A stretch of 64,000 nucleotides of DNA from contig NC_134356.1 of NCBI RefSeq assembly GCF_048569485.1, positions 471,520,393 through 471,584,392 on the forward strand, read 5' to 3'. The notes under the pieces are model-generated. The model made no database searches, had not been told where the DNA came from, and worked only from the letters and a program-made list of their open reading frames with translations. The stretch comes from Anomaloglossus baeobatrachus (Eukaryota; Chordata; Amphibia; Anura; Aromobatidae). Below, piece by piece: positions 1-10,400 of this stretch (position 1 is the first letter of the stretch; each line of letters begins with the position of its first letter). A program made the translations under genes and the position numbers.

Positions 1-2088
1 CCGGGTAACGTCAAAGAGGTACAACGCTTTGTCGGTTTTGCCAACTTTTACCGACGTTTTATCCGTAATTTTTCAGAGATCGTTCGTCCCATCACTCTGT
101 TAACCAAGAAAGGACAGAAGTTTGTGTGGTCCGCCCAGGCCCAGGAAGCCTTCCATCGTCTCAAGGTTTGTTTTACCTCAGCGCCTATATTGGTACATCC
201 GAATCCCGCACTTCCCTTTATCGTGGAAGTCGACGCTTCCGACTACGCATTAGGGGCCATCCTTTCTCAAAGGACTGGGGACAAGAGTCTCTTACATCCG
301 TGTGCTTTCTTTTCCCGACGGTTGTCCCCTGCAGAAAGGAACTATGACATTGCGGACAAGGAATTATTGGCGATTATTTCCGCTTTCAAGGAATGGAGAC
401 ACCACTTACAGGGAGCCGCGCAGCAAGTGATAGTACTCACAGATCATCGTAATCTGGAATTCCTTAAGTCTGCCAGGTGCCTGTCTCCACGGCAAGCCCG
501 TTGGAGCCTATTTCTTAACCAATTCAATTTTGTCGTTACATACCGTCCAGGTTCACGTAATGGGAAAGCCGATGCCTTGTCCCGAATCCACGCCGTGGAC
601 TCCGTGCCTGGAACCCCGTCTCAGACCGTGTTATCGGATGCCAATTTCGTTGGAGTAATCCAGGACCAGGACTTGTGGAAGGACATCAAGCTGGCCTATG
701 ATGGTGACGTATTTCTTGCTGCCCCCCCGAATGATGTAACTCTTGTTCTTCGGAATGGTGTGTGGTTGAGAGAGCGACGCATTTATGTCCCGGAGGCCGT
801 AAGACTTCGGGTTCTCAAGTTGGTCCATGACTCCGTGTTGGCTGGTCATAGGGGGGTACAGAAGACGCAGGAATTTCTGAGCCGTTTTTTCTGGTGGCCT
901 ACCTGTCTAAAGGATGTGAAGGACTATGTCCACTCATGCGTGGTTTGTGCCCGGTGCAAGGTCCCTCGTGTGGCTCCTACGGGACTCCTCCAACCGTTAC
1001 CCGTGCCATCTCGCCCTTGGGGGTCTATCTCCATGGATTTTATTGTGGAGTTGCCAGTCTCAGGCGGGCACAATACCATCTTAGTGGTGGTGGATCGATT
1101 GACTAAAGCTGCTCACTTCATTCCGTGTACCGGTCTTCCCTCAGCCGCAGAGACAGTGGATTTGGTTATCCAGAACGTATTCCGATTGCATGGGGTACCA
1201 GACGAGATCATCTCTGACCGGGGCGTGCAGTTCACGTCTAGGTTCTGGAAGGGCTTTTGTACGGCACTCCAGATTGATGTCTGTTTGTCTTCTGCATACC
1301 ATCCTCAGACAAATGGGCAAACCGAACGGACGAATCAAACCCTGGAACAATACCTTCGATGTTATGTCAGCCATCTCCAAGACGATTGGTTGAAGATGCT
1401 TCCGTTGGCGGAGTTCTCCTATAACAACACTCAGAGCAGCTCCACTAAGGTAACGCCCTTTTTTGCTAACTTGGGTTATCATCCGAATGTTTTGCCTAGG
1501 TCACCGGTTGCGGTTTCGGTGCCGGCGGTGGAGGACAGATTGACAGAGCTTCGACAGAATCTGGAGGTTCTAAAGGACACTGTGGCTACGGCCCAGGAGC
1601 GTTACAAGAGGTCGGCAGACACTCACCGGAAACCGGCACCCATGTATAAGGTAGGGGACTCTGTATGGTTATCCACCAAAAACCTGAGATTGGGTGTTCC
1701 TTCGCAGAAGCTGGGACAAAAATTCATCGGTCCGTTTAAGATCACCGGGATCGTGAGCTCTGTGGCCTGTCGGCTACGGTTGCCGCACCATCTAAAGGTA
1801 CACCCGGTCTTTCATGTGTCTCTCCTCAAACCTGTCTCCCCTAATACGTTTCGTGGTCGTGTTGTGCCTCCTCCTCCGCCTGTGATGGTCGACGGCGAGG
1901 AGCAGTTCGTGGTTGAGGACATTATTGACTCCCGGCTCCATCGTCGTCGGCTTCAATATCTGGTACGTTGGCAGGGGTACGCCCCCGAGGACGATTCCTG
2001 GGAACCGGTGGGTAACATTCGGGCACCCCGGAAGATCGCTCAGTTTCATCGACGGTTCCCGGACAAGCCGGGCCCTGATCCGTCCTGA
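1..2088 (+). CDS. Gypsy pol, C-terminal part (RT end, RNase H, integrase, chromodomain)
   Basis: The frame is open from base 1, so the 5' end is missing. In order it shows the end of the reverse transcriptase (connection region with the GFANFYRRFI signature), RNase H (DASDYALGA, the KELLAI block and LTDHRNLEFL), the HHCC zinc-binding head of integrase, its DDE core (SMDFIV, ISDRGVQFTS, NGQTERTNQTLE), a GPF-type C-terminal module and a chromodomain (about residues 588-640 of the 654-residue part after the first Met). In chromoviruses the chromodomain steers integration to modified chromatin. The segment looks intact; it belongs to the retrotransposon, not to the host. Confidence 0.92.
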   Translation, partial: PGNVKEVQRFVGFANFYRRFIRNFSEIVRPITLLTKKGQKFVWSAQAQEAFHRLKVCFTSAPILVHPNPALPFIVEVDASDYALGAILSQRTGDKSLLHPCAFFSRRLSPAERNYDIADKELLAIISAFKEWRHHLQGAAQQVIVLTDHRNLEFLKSARCLSPRQARWSLFLNQFNFVVTYRPGSRNGKADALSRIHAVDSVPGTPSQTVLSDANFVGVIQDQDLWKDIKLAYDGDVFLAAPPNDVTLVLRNGVWLRERRIYVPEAVRLRVLKLVHDSVLAGHRGVQKTQEFLSRFFWWPTCLKDVKDYVHSCVVCARCKVPRVAPTGLLQPLPVPSRPWGSISMDFIVELPVSGGHNTILVVVDRLTKAAHFIPCTGLPSAAETVDLVIQNVFRLHGVPDEIISDRGVQFTSRFWKGFCTALQIDVCLSSAYHPQTNGQTERTNQTLEQYLRCYVSHLQDDWLKMLPLAEFSYNNTQSSSTKVTPFFANLGYHPNVLPRSPVAVSVPAVEDRLTELRQNLEVLKDTVATAQERYKRSADTHRKPAPMYKVGDSVWLSTKNLRLGVPSQKLGQKFIGPFKITGIVSSVACRLRLPHHLKVHPVFHVSLLKPVSPNTFRGRVVPPPPPVMVDGEEQFVVEDIIDSRLHRRRLQYLVRWQGYAPEDDSWEPVGNIRAPRKIAQFHRRFPDKPGPDPS

Positions 2089-2112
2089 GGCCGTCTCTGG
2101 GGGGGGGAGTCA

Positions 2113-2741
2113 TGTCAGGTTTCCAGGTTTTCCAGTTCTCTTTTGAATGAGCTTGCCCTCAGTTAACATGGAGTTTAAGGTTCTGTTGCCCTACTTCCTG
2201 TCCAGCTGCTTAAAAGGCCGCCTCTCAGCCCAGTCCAGTGCCTGAGTATACTGCTTGCTGTGTGCTCCTGCTTTGCTGTTTCTACTTCCTGATTGCCTTG
2301 GATTCTCCTGGAAATCTACCGACCGACTCTGGACCATACCCGGTTTTCGTCAAGCTGTGCCCGGACTCCGTCTGCCGTCTTGATCAGCACTCTGCCCGGT
2401 TCGTAACCACTCTGGACAATCATCCCGTACGGACACTCCTGGACTATACCACTTGCCCCTTGTGTACCGGCTGCTGCGCATTTAGGCCTTCCGGGGTTGA
2501 TTGCCGGACAGTCCCTGTCCAGGGGTTCGCTCTGGTGGTCTCCCTGGGGGAGTCCGGTGCGTGGCCCCGGGAATCCCCTTCGCTCCGTTGCGTAAAGTGT
2601 TTTGTGTGTTTGTTTTACTGTGTTTATTCCCGTTGTGTATCTACCGTGTGTACATATTATATAACATCTTGTACCAAGAACTCGTCTCTGTTGTCATTGC
2701 CCTACGCTATCGAAATCCTCCGAACATACAGTAGTATTACA
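2113..2741 (+). repeat. 3' LTR of the Gypsy element
   Basis: The repeat begins with TG right after a run of G (polypurine tract) that follows the pol stop, and ends with CA where Tc1 transposase sequence starts. It is about 629 bp long. A possible TATA-like box (TTAAAAGG) lies near 2210. The right boundary is set by the switch to recognisable Tc1 coding sequence and could be off by a few bases. No second LTR is in the window to confirm it. Confidence 0.75.
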
Positions 2742-3707
2742 CTGGGTTTCCTCCTTCTTAATGCTTTGCCAGGCCTTTACAGCCACAGCCTTCAGGTCTT
2801 GCTTGTTTGTGGGTCTTTCCGTCTTAAGTCTGGATTTGAGCAAGTGAAATGCATGCTCAATTGGGTTAAGATCTGGTGATTGACTTGGCCATTGCAGAAT
2901 GTTCCACTTTTTTGCACTCATGAACTCCTGGGTAGCTTTGGCTGTATGCTTGGGGTCATTGTCCATCTGTACTATGAAGCGCCGTCTGATCAACTTTGCG
3001 GCATTTGGCTGAATCTGGGCTGAAAGTATATCCCGGCACACTTCAGAATTCATCCGGCTACTCTTGTCTGCTGTTATGTCATCAATAAACACAAGTGACC
3101 CAGTGCCATTGAAAGCCATGCATGCCCATGCCATCACGTTGCCTCCACCATGTTTTACAGAGGATGTGGTGTGCCTTGGATCATGTGCCGTTCCCTTTCT
3201 TCTCCAAACTTTTTTCTTCCCATCATTCTGGTACAGGTTGATCTTGGTCTCATCTGTCCATAGAATACTTTTCCAGAACTGAGCTGGCTTCATGAGGTGT
3301 TTTTCAGCAAATTTAACTCTGGCCTGTCTATTTTTGGAATTGATGAATGGTTTGCATCTAGATGTGAACCCTTTGTATTTACTTTCATGGAGTCTTCTCT
3401 TTACTGTTGACTTAGAGACAGATACACCTACTTCACTGAGAGTGTTCTGGACTTCAGTTGATGTTGTGAACGGGTTCTTCTTCACCAAAGAAAGTATGCA
3501 GCGATCATCCACCACTGTTGTCATCCGTGGACGCCCAGGCCTTTTTGAGTTCCCAAGCTCACCAGTCAATTCCTTTTTTCTCAGAATGTACCCGACTGTT
3601 GATTTTGCTACTCCAAGCATGTCTGCTATCTCTCTGATGGATTTTTTCTTTTTTTTCAGCCTCAGGATATTCTGCTTCACCTCAATTGAGAGTTCCTTAG
3701 ACCGCAT
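2742..3707 (-). pseudogene. Tc1-like transposase, 3' truncated
   Basis: Cut-and-paste transposase of the Tc1/mariner DD34E group. The start MRSKELSIEV is the usual Tc1 start. An N-terminal paired helix-turn-helix region (about residues 10-115) includes the GRPR motif around residue 58. The DDE catalytic core has the first Asp in LWTDETK, the second in QMDNDPKH and the Glu in SPDLNPIEHAF. The frame is open through all three catalytic residues but ends near AWQSIKKEETQ, where related proteins continue for about 25 more residues. The last residues of the open frame come from the neighbouring LTR. It cannot transpose as it stands because one terminal repeat is missing. Confidence 0.88.
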
Positions 3708-4066
3708 GTTGTCTGGTCACAGCAACAACTTCCAAATGCAAAACCACACACCTGTAATCAACCCCAGACCTTTTAACTACTTCATTGATTACAGGTTAAC
3801 GAGGGAGACGCCTTCAGAGTTAATTGCAGCCCTTAGAGTCCCTTGTCCAATTACTTTTGGTCCCTTGAAAAAGAGGAGGCTATGCATTACAGAGCTATGA
3901 TTCCTAAACCCTTTCTCCGATTTGGATGTGAAAACTCTCATATTGCAGCTGGGAGTGTGCACTTTCAGCCCATATTATATATATAATTGTATTTCTAAAC
4001 ATGTTTTTGTAAACAGCTAAAATAACAAAACTTGTGTCACTGTCCAAATATTTCTGGCCCTGACTG
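2742..4066 (-). mobile_element. Tc1-like DNA transposon, left end cut off
   Basis: The right end is a typical Tc1 terminal repeat: reading from the right it begins CAGTCAGGGCCAGAAATATT, and TA follows at 4067-4068. The transposase lies on the minus strand. The left end stops at the Gypsy LTR, so the last part of the transposase and the other terminal repeat are absent. About 1.3 kb of an expected 1.5-1.6 kb remains. The simplest reading is that the Gypsy element landed in it and the remainder lies left of the window. Confidence 0.85.
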
Positions 4067-4084
4067 TATATAGAGTGAGGCCGA

Positions 4085-4452
4085 TCACGTGAGGGATCTG
4101 GGTGGGGGAAGCTGCAGGGGACCTGCCTGTCCCACTAGTCTCCCTTGTGCCTCGGTCACCGATGCCTTCTCACTGCCGGCTTCCTTAAGAGTGACAGGTC
4201 TCTCCTTGCGAGTGGCTACGGAAAGAGACCGCTCATTCGAGGGATCTGGGGGGGAGAAGCTGCAGGGGACCTGCCTGTCCCACTAGTCTCCCTTGTGTCT
4301 CTCCCCGATACCTTCTCACTGCCAGCTTCCTTGGAGTGACAGGTCTCTCCTTGTGAGTGTGTATAGAGAGAGGCTGATTACTTGAGGGACCTGGGGGGGG
4401 AGAAGCTGCAGGGGAACCCGCCTGTCCCACTAGTCTCCCTTGTGCCTGGGTC
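4085..4452. repeat. Minisatellite, about 145-bp unit, 2.5 copies
   Basis: Three blocks share GAGGGATCTGGG or GAGGGACCTGGG, then GAAGCTGCAGGGG, then CCTGTCCCACTAGTCTCCCT. They start near 4090, 4236 and 4382; the third is partial. Reading frames across it are chance. Confidence 0.8.
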
Positions 4453-4672
4453 CCCGGCAGCTATTAAATAGTATTTTTCTCAGAAATGCAGCGTTTTGGA
4501 GTTAAATATTTGTCTAAAATCATACAGAAAGTGTCTGATGCTTACTTCTGTGCCTCCCCCACGTCAGCAGCCGAGCTGCTCGGATCAGAGTCCGCAGTGG
4601 GTCGAGGGATCTCCGGACCTGGGGGTCATACGGACCCTCAAATAAAAAGGGGCGTAATATGTGCAGGGGATT

Positions 4673-5676
4673 TGTTGTAGATACTTTGTGACGCCACCCA
4701 CGGTGTGTGGTAAGGTGGAGTACCGCCGCTGCTGTTGGGGAGCACCCGGGGGCGATGAAATGGCAGCTGGATGTTTACTCCTCCGTGGGTAGGGGTGGAT
4801 GCCCTGGGGCTCAGTGTCCAGAACACGGGAGGTGATGGCTGTTGGTGGTGATGCACCGGGCCGGACCGGAGAGTGTTGGTGTACTCACGGTTGAATAAAT
4901 GCACACGAGTCTGCTGGTAAACCAAGGTGTCAGTGGCCGGCTGCCGCTTCAGGGTGTATACGGTTTCCACACCTGGCTGGTGTACCAATGTCCCTTCCTC
5001 TGGCACTCTGTATTTTCTATTTTGGATGACCTCGTATGGAACGGGGAAGTCCACTCCCGGTTCGGTTTTGGTTGGGAGATGTGCCTGCGAAAACTGACCC
5101 TTAGGCTATCCGCAACAACCCACTGAGATCCCATGTCCTGCGGTGGGATGCCGTTTCGCTCTAACACTTTGGAACAACGTCTGGAACCTTGCTCCCGGCC
5201 TGGTTAATTAGAGAAGGGGCTTGCAACCATCTTCTAACTAGGGTCCAGGTACCCTGCCTGTGCACGGTTTCCGGACTGGATCACCTCTGTCAGTACCGGT
5301 GGGCTCCAACCCTGTCCCTGTCCACTCTGGATGTCCCGCGACTGGACTCCCGTCGCCTTTGGACACGGTCCACTGCTTGTCACCTAGCCAGTAGACCAGG
5401 GCCACTACCCTGGCTACTTGCACTAGGCACAGACTCGAACTCTCTGCCACAGCCTGTCACTGACTACAGACTTAAAATGACTGGTTGTTTCCCTCCCCCG
5501 AATCCTCAAGACCCCTAGGTGGGCGCTCCCACTTGGCCTGGTTCTGTCCACTGGTGTGTCCTTCCTACCCTGAGGGGGGTGGCTAGTGTTTTGTGGCTGA
5601 TGGAACCTGGTGTAGGATGGTGTTGTGTGGGGTGTAGTGTTCTTCTGTGATCACCTGGTGGCGCCAGGGCGTCACA
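4673..5676 (-). repeat. Probable LTR of an unidentified retroelement (minus strand)
   Basis: On the minus strand this about 1-kb block begins TGTGACGCCCTGGCGCC directly after a purine-rich tract (CCAGGGGAAG) and ends GGCGTCACAAAGTATCTACAACA-like with TG...CA borders. That fits a 3' LTR with its polypurine tract, but no coding part is visible on either side and no clear short target duplication was found. The minus-strand open frame at 4638-5054 resembles no protein I know. It is a fossil at best. Confidence 0.4.
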
Positions 5677-7089
5677 CTTCCCCTGGATCAGACACCATGT
5701 ATCTGTTGTTAAGTTCCCTTTAATATTCAAGTTTTCTGACCAAAGGGTCAAGCATTTAAAAGAAGTGTCATATCTATTCTTCAGGCGTTTTCTGCCTGGA
5801 TGATGCCCTGTACTTTACAATACAAGTCGATGGGAAAGCTCAGAAGATGCCTGAATGTTTTGGTGAGGGGTTTTTTGCTATGTAATTTGAGGACGGTATG
5901 ATAGAGGGGTTAAAACACAAAATTCAGAGCTTTCACTTATGACACTGTGTGCTGTTCTTTATGTAAAATAAAGGTTTAATCACCAGCATCTTATCACTGC
6001 TCAGACTACTGCAGCTGTGAGACCTGGTGTGACCAGGCCACCAACACTGATTAGCAGATCTCTGTCAGTAGATCATGTACACAGAGAGCCTGGAGAGGAC
6101 AGAGTTAGCTCTTGGAGCTCTGCTACGTCTAAGAAATCTGATTGTGTCGTAAGTGCAGCATCCAGTAATCTAAGTGCCACATTTTTGCATTCAGAGCCTC
6201 TTTTCCTATCAGATGAGGTTGACCCGTTGACAGATTCCCTTTACTACAACTCGAGCAGTTCCTTCATTGTTCAATGGAGTGAAAAAACAACAGTAAAAAA
6301 AAACTTCACAAAAACTCTCCAAATAACCATAGGGTTAAACATCACAAATTTCTATTGAATTGATTTCTTCGTGCAAATGTAAATTTGATCTTCTGGCCCC
6401 TGTAGCCAAGAATGGAGACGTGGAAGAGAATGACTAACAAATGGCGGATTGGGAAGTCTGTTGCGTCTACTGGGATGAAGGGCCATTGGGCTCCTGTGTA
6501 CCAGGTACCGGTCCCTTCCACATTGGAGGACGGCATGCTAAGCAATTCAATTATCCTCTGATCCGAATTACAAGGAGCAGTACTTGTGTAATATCTGATG
6601 GGCACGGAGGGATCCCATCACTGAACCCCGCAGACTAGTGATGGCCACCGGGCTCTGCTACTCACCTACACCAGTGTCATCTTCAATAGGGAAGGAGTCC
6701 ATAGTGAGCCCTGGGAGAGGCTCTGCACATCTGGGGGCTCCTGCCGGCAGTAATCCAGTACTGGGAGTGCCGCCTGTGTGAGGGCATCTGCCTGGCCTGA
6801 GGTCAGTGACCTGGACACATGGACTGGCATCTGTGCCCGGTGATTTTGGCTGCCCCTACACTGACCACCCAGTATGGAGGGGCACTGGGATGGGCACGAT
6901 TTTCATGAGGCCACTGTTCTAAAGGAACTTGGTAATTACATTGTATGAACTCAGGATCCCACTTGCTGTTTATAAAGAGGTTCTGCAGCGGCTGAGATGT
7001 AAACTCTTCCTGCTATAAATGATTACCAGTATTACAGCTGTGTATATACCCCCGCCACCTTACAGAGGGGCTGCCGTATATTATCCCCG
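5677..7089. other. Intergenic sequence, nothing recognised
   Basis: Sequence upstream of adal. I see no exon, terminal repeats or tandem array. A stretch near 6400-6640 has open frames on both strands without recognisable motifs. Confidence 0.5.
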
Positions 7090-7217
7090 GTGTGTGTGTT
7101 GTGCCGCCATGCTGGAGGGATTACACCGTCCTGTCAGCACTGGCTCACATGGAGTAAGATGGGAGGACGGTGACACCGCCGCCCACAGGGAGGAGGAGGA
7201 GGACGGCGGCTCCGGGG

Positions 7218-7222
7218 CCAAT
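7218..7222 (+). promoter_or_regulatory. CCAAT box (NF-Y type)
   Basis: CCAAT followed by GAGCG, 77 bp upstream of the adal start codon, inside the CpG-rich block. This is a typical site and spacing for NF-Y in TATA-less promoters. Confidence 0.5.
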
Positions 7223-7298
7223 GAGCGCGGCGCTTGTACGTGGAGTGGGAGGAAGGAGCCGGTGCCGCTCGGTTACCGGAGCACGGAGCGGAGGAGCA

Positions 7299-7346
7299 AT
7301 GTCTGCAGGAGCGGGGCCACACTTCTACACAGAGCTGCCGAAAGTG
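7299..7346 (+). CDS. adal: adal exon 1 (N6-methyl-AMP deaminase)
   Basis: First coding exon of adenosine deaminase-like protein, a cytosolic zinc enzyme of the ADA family that converts N6-methyl-AMP to IMP and so clears methylated purine nucleotides. It encodes MSAGAGPHFYTELPKV. The FYTELPKV end matches FYSELPKV of human ADAL, which settles both identity and start. The start codon has a purine at -3. The exon ends in phase 0 at a GTGAGA donor. Eight exons in this window encode 247 codons plus one base, against about 355 residues for the human protein, so roughly 100 residues lie to the right. The exons are spread over about 49.6 kb because the introns are filled with transposons. Confidence 0.93.
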
Positions 7347-7438
7347 GTGAGAGCCGCCATTACCGGCCAATACAGAGCCACGGCTTATGTCACCCAGTGC
7401 TGGGGGCTGTAATAACGTGTATGGGCTGCGCTCCTCCG

Positions 7439-10400
7439 CATTACACAGGGCACTGTACTGGCCATTACTATACTGGGCACTGTACTGGCCATTACTATAC
7501 TGGGCACTACACAGGGCACTGTACTGGCCATTACTATACTGGGCACTACACAGGGCACTGTACTGGCCATTACTATACTGGGCACTGTACTGGCCATTAC
7601 TATACTGGGCACTGTACTGGCCATTACTATACTGGGCACTGTACTGGCCATTACTATACTGGGCACTGTACTGGCCATTACTATACTGGGCACTGTACTG
7701 GCCATTACTATACTGGGCACTGTACTGGCCATTACTATACTGGGCACTACACAGGGCACTGTACTGGCCATTACTATACTGGGCACTGTACTGGCCATTA
7801 CTATACTGGGCATTACACAGGGCACTGTACTGGCCATTACTATACTGGGCATTACACAGGGCACTGTACTGGCCATTACTATACTGGGCATTACACAGGG
7901 CACTGTACTGGCCATTACTATACTGGGCACTGTACTGGCCATTACTATACTGGGCATTACACAGGGCACTGTACTGGCCATTACTATACTGGGCACTACA
8001 CAGGGCACTGTACTGGCCATTACTATACTGGGCACTGTACTGGCCATTACTATACTGGGCACTGTACTGGCCATTACTATACTGGGCACTGTACTGGCCA
8101 TTACTATACTGGGCACTGTACTGGCCATTACTATACTGGGCACTGTACTGGCCATTACTATACTGGGCACTACACAGGGCACTGTACTGGCCATTACTAT
8201 ACTGGGCACTGTACTGGCCATTACTATACTGGGCACTGTACTGGCCATTACTATACTGGGCATTACACAGGGCACTGTACTGGCCATTACTATACTGGGC
8301 ATTACACAGGGCACTGTACTGGCCATTACTATACTGGGCATTACACAGGGCACTGTACTGGCCATTACTATACTGGGCACTGTACTGGCCATTACTATAC
8401 TGGGCATTACACAGGGCACTGTACTGGCCATTACTATACTGGGCACTGTACTGGCCATTACTATACTGGGCACTGTACTGGCCATTACTATACTGGGCAT
8501 TACACAGGGCACTGTACTGGCCATTACTATACTGGGCATTACACAGGGCACTGTACTGGCCATTACTATACTGGGCATTACACAGGGCACTATACTGGGC
8601 ATTACACAGGGCACTGTACTGGCCATTACTATACTGGGCACTGTACTGGCCATTACTATACTGGGCACTGTACTGGCCATTACTATACTGGGCATTACAC
8701 AGGGCACTGTACTGGCCATTACTATACTGGGCATTACACAGGGCACTGTACTGGCCATTACTATACTGGGCATTACACAGGGCACTATACTGGGCATTAC
8801 ACAGGGCACTGTACTGGCCATTACTATACTGGGCACTGTACTGGCCATTACTATACTGGGCATTACACAGGGCACTGTACTGGCCATTACTATACTGGGC
8901 ACTGTACTGGCCATTACTATACTGGGCATTACTATACTGGCCATTACTATACTGGGCATTACACAGGGCACTGTACTGGCCATTACTATACTGGGCACTG
9001 TACTGGCCATTACTATACTGGGCATTACACAGGGCACTGTACTGGCCATTACTATACTGGGCATTACACAGGGCACTGTACTGGCCATTACTATACTGGG
9101 CACTGTACTGGCCATTACTATACTGGGCACTGTACTGGCCATTACTATACTGGGCATTACACAGGGCACTGTACTGGCCATTACTATACTGGGCATTACA
9201 CAGGGCACTGTACTGGCCATTACTATACTGGGCATTACACAGGGCACTATACTGGGCATTACACAGGGCACTGTACTGGCCATTACTATACTGGGCACTG
9301 TACTGGCCATTACTATACTGGGCATTACACAGGGCACTGTACTGGCCATTACTATACTGGGCACTGTACTGGCCATTACTATACTGGGCATTACTATACT
9401 GGCCATTACTATACTGGGCATTACACAGGGCACTGTACTGGCCATTACTATACTGGGCACTGTACTGGCCATTACTATACTGGGCATTACACAGGGCACT
9501 GTACTGGCCATTACTATACTGGGCATTACACAGGGCACTGTACTGGCCATTACTATACTGGGCACTGTACTGGCCATTACTATACTGGGCATTACACAGG
9601 GCACTGTACTGGCCATTACTATACTGGGCACTGTACTGGCCATTACTATACTGGGCATTACTATACTGGCCATTACTATACTGGGCATTACACAGGGCAC
9701 TGTACTGGCCATTACTATACTGGGCACTGTACTGGCCATTACTATACTGGGCATTATACAGGGCACTGTACTGGCCATTACTATACTGGGCATTACTATA
9801 CTGGCCATTACTATACTGGGCATTACACAGGGCACTGTACTGGCCATTACTATACTGGGCATTACACAGGGCACTGTACTGGCCATTACTATACTGGGCA
9901 CTGTACTGGCCATTACTATAATGGGCATTACACAGGGCACTGTACTGGCCATTACTATACTGGCCATTACTATACTGGGCACTGTACTGGCCATTACTAT
10001 ACTGGGCATTACACAGGGCACTGTACTGGCCATTACTATACTGGGCACTGTACTGGCCATTACTATACTGGGCATTACTATACTGGCCATTACTATACTG
10101 GGCATTACACAGGGCACTGTACTGGCCATTACTATACTGGGCACTGTACTGGCCATTACTATACTGGGCATTATACAGGGCACTGTACTGGCCATTACTA
10201 TACTGGGCATTACTATACTGGCCATTACTATACTGGGCATTACACAGGGCACTGTACTGGCCATTACTATACTGGGCATTACACAGGGCACTGTACTGGC
10301 CATTACTATACTGGGCACTGTACTGGCCATTGCTATAATGGGCATTACACAGGGCACTGTACTGGCCATTACTATACTGGCCATTACTATACTGGGCACT

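Larger units (their letters stand above)
1..2741 (+). mobile_element. Ty3/Gypsy LTR retrotransposon (chromovirus), 3' part
   Basis: Fossil-type entry. The window opens inside pol of a Ty3/Gypsy element and runs through the integrase and a C-terminal chromodomain to a polypurine tract (about 2099-2110) and a 3' LTR. The chromodomain places it among vertebrate chromoviruses (Sushi-like). The 5' LTR, gag and the front of pol lie left of the window. The part visible looks whole, with an open frame over 2 kb, which suggests a fairly young insertion; LTR-LTR dating is not possible because only one LTR is present. It abuts a Tc1 copy that is cut exactly at the LTR end, so it probably inserted into that older transposon. 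Confidence 0.9.
7090..7438 (+). promoter_or_regulatory. adal: CpG-rich promoter and 5' end of adal
   Basis: GC- and CpG-rich stretch around exon 1 with no TATA box at a sensible distance, as expected for a housekeeping gene promoter. It contains a CCAAT box and GC-rich blocks between 7180 and 7300. The transcription start cannot be fixed from sequence. In mammals ADAL shares a bidirectional promoter with LCMT2; no LCMT2 coding sequence is visible to the left here. Confidence 0.65.

Noticed and set aside
4638-5054. 138-residue minus-strand frame as a host gene
   Set aside because: It falls within a probable LTR, and has no known motif or splice context.
6342-6605. 87-residue minus-strand frame upstream of adal
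   Set aside because: No recognisable domain, no neighbouring exon, and comparable frames occur on the opposite strand.
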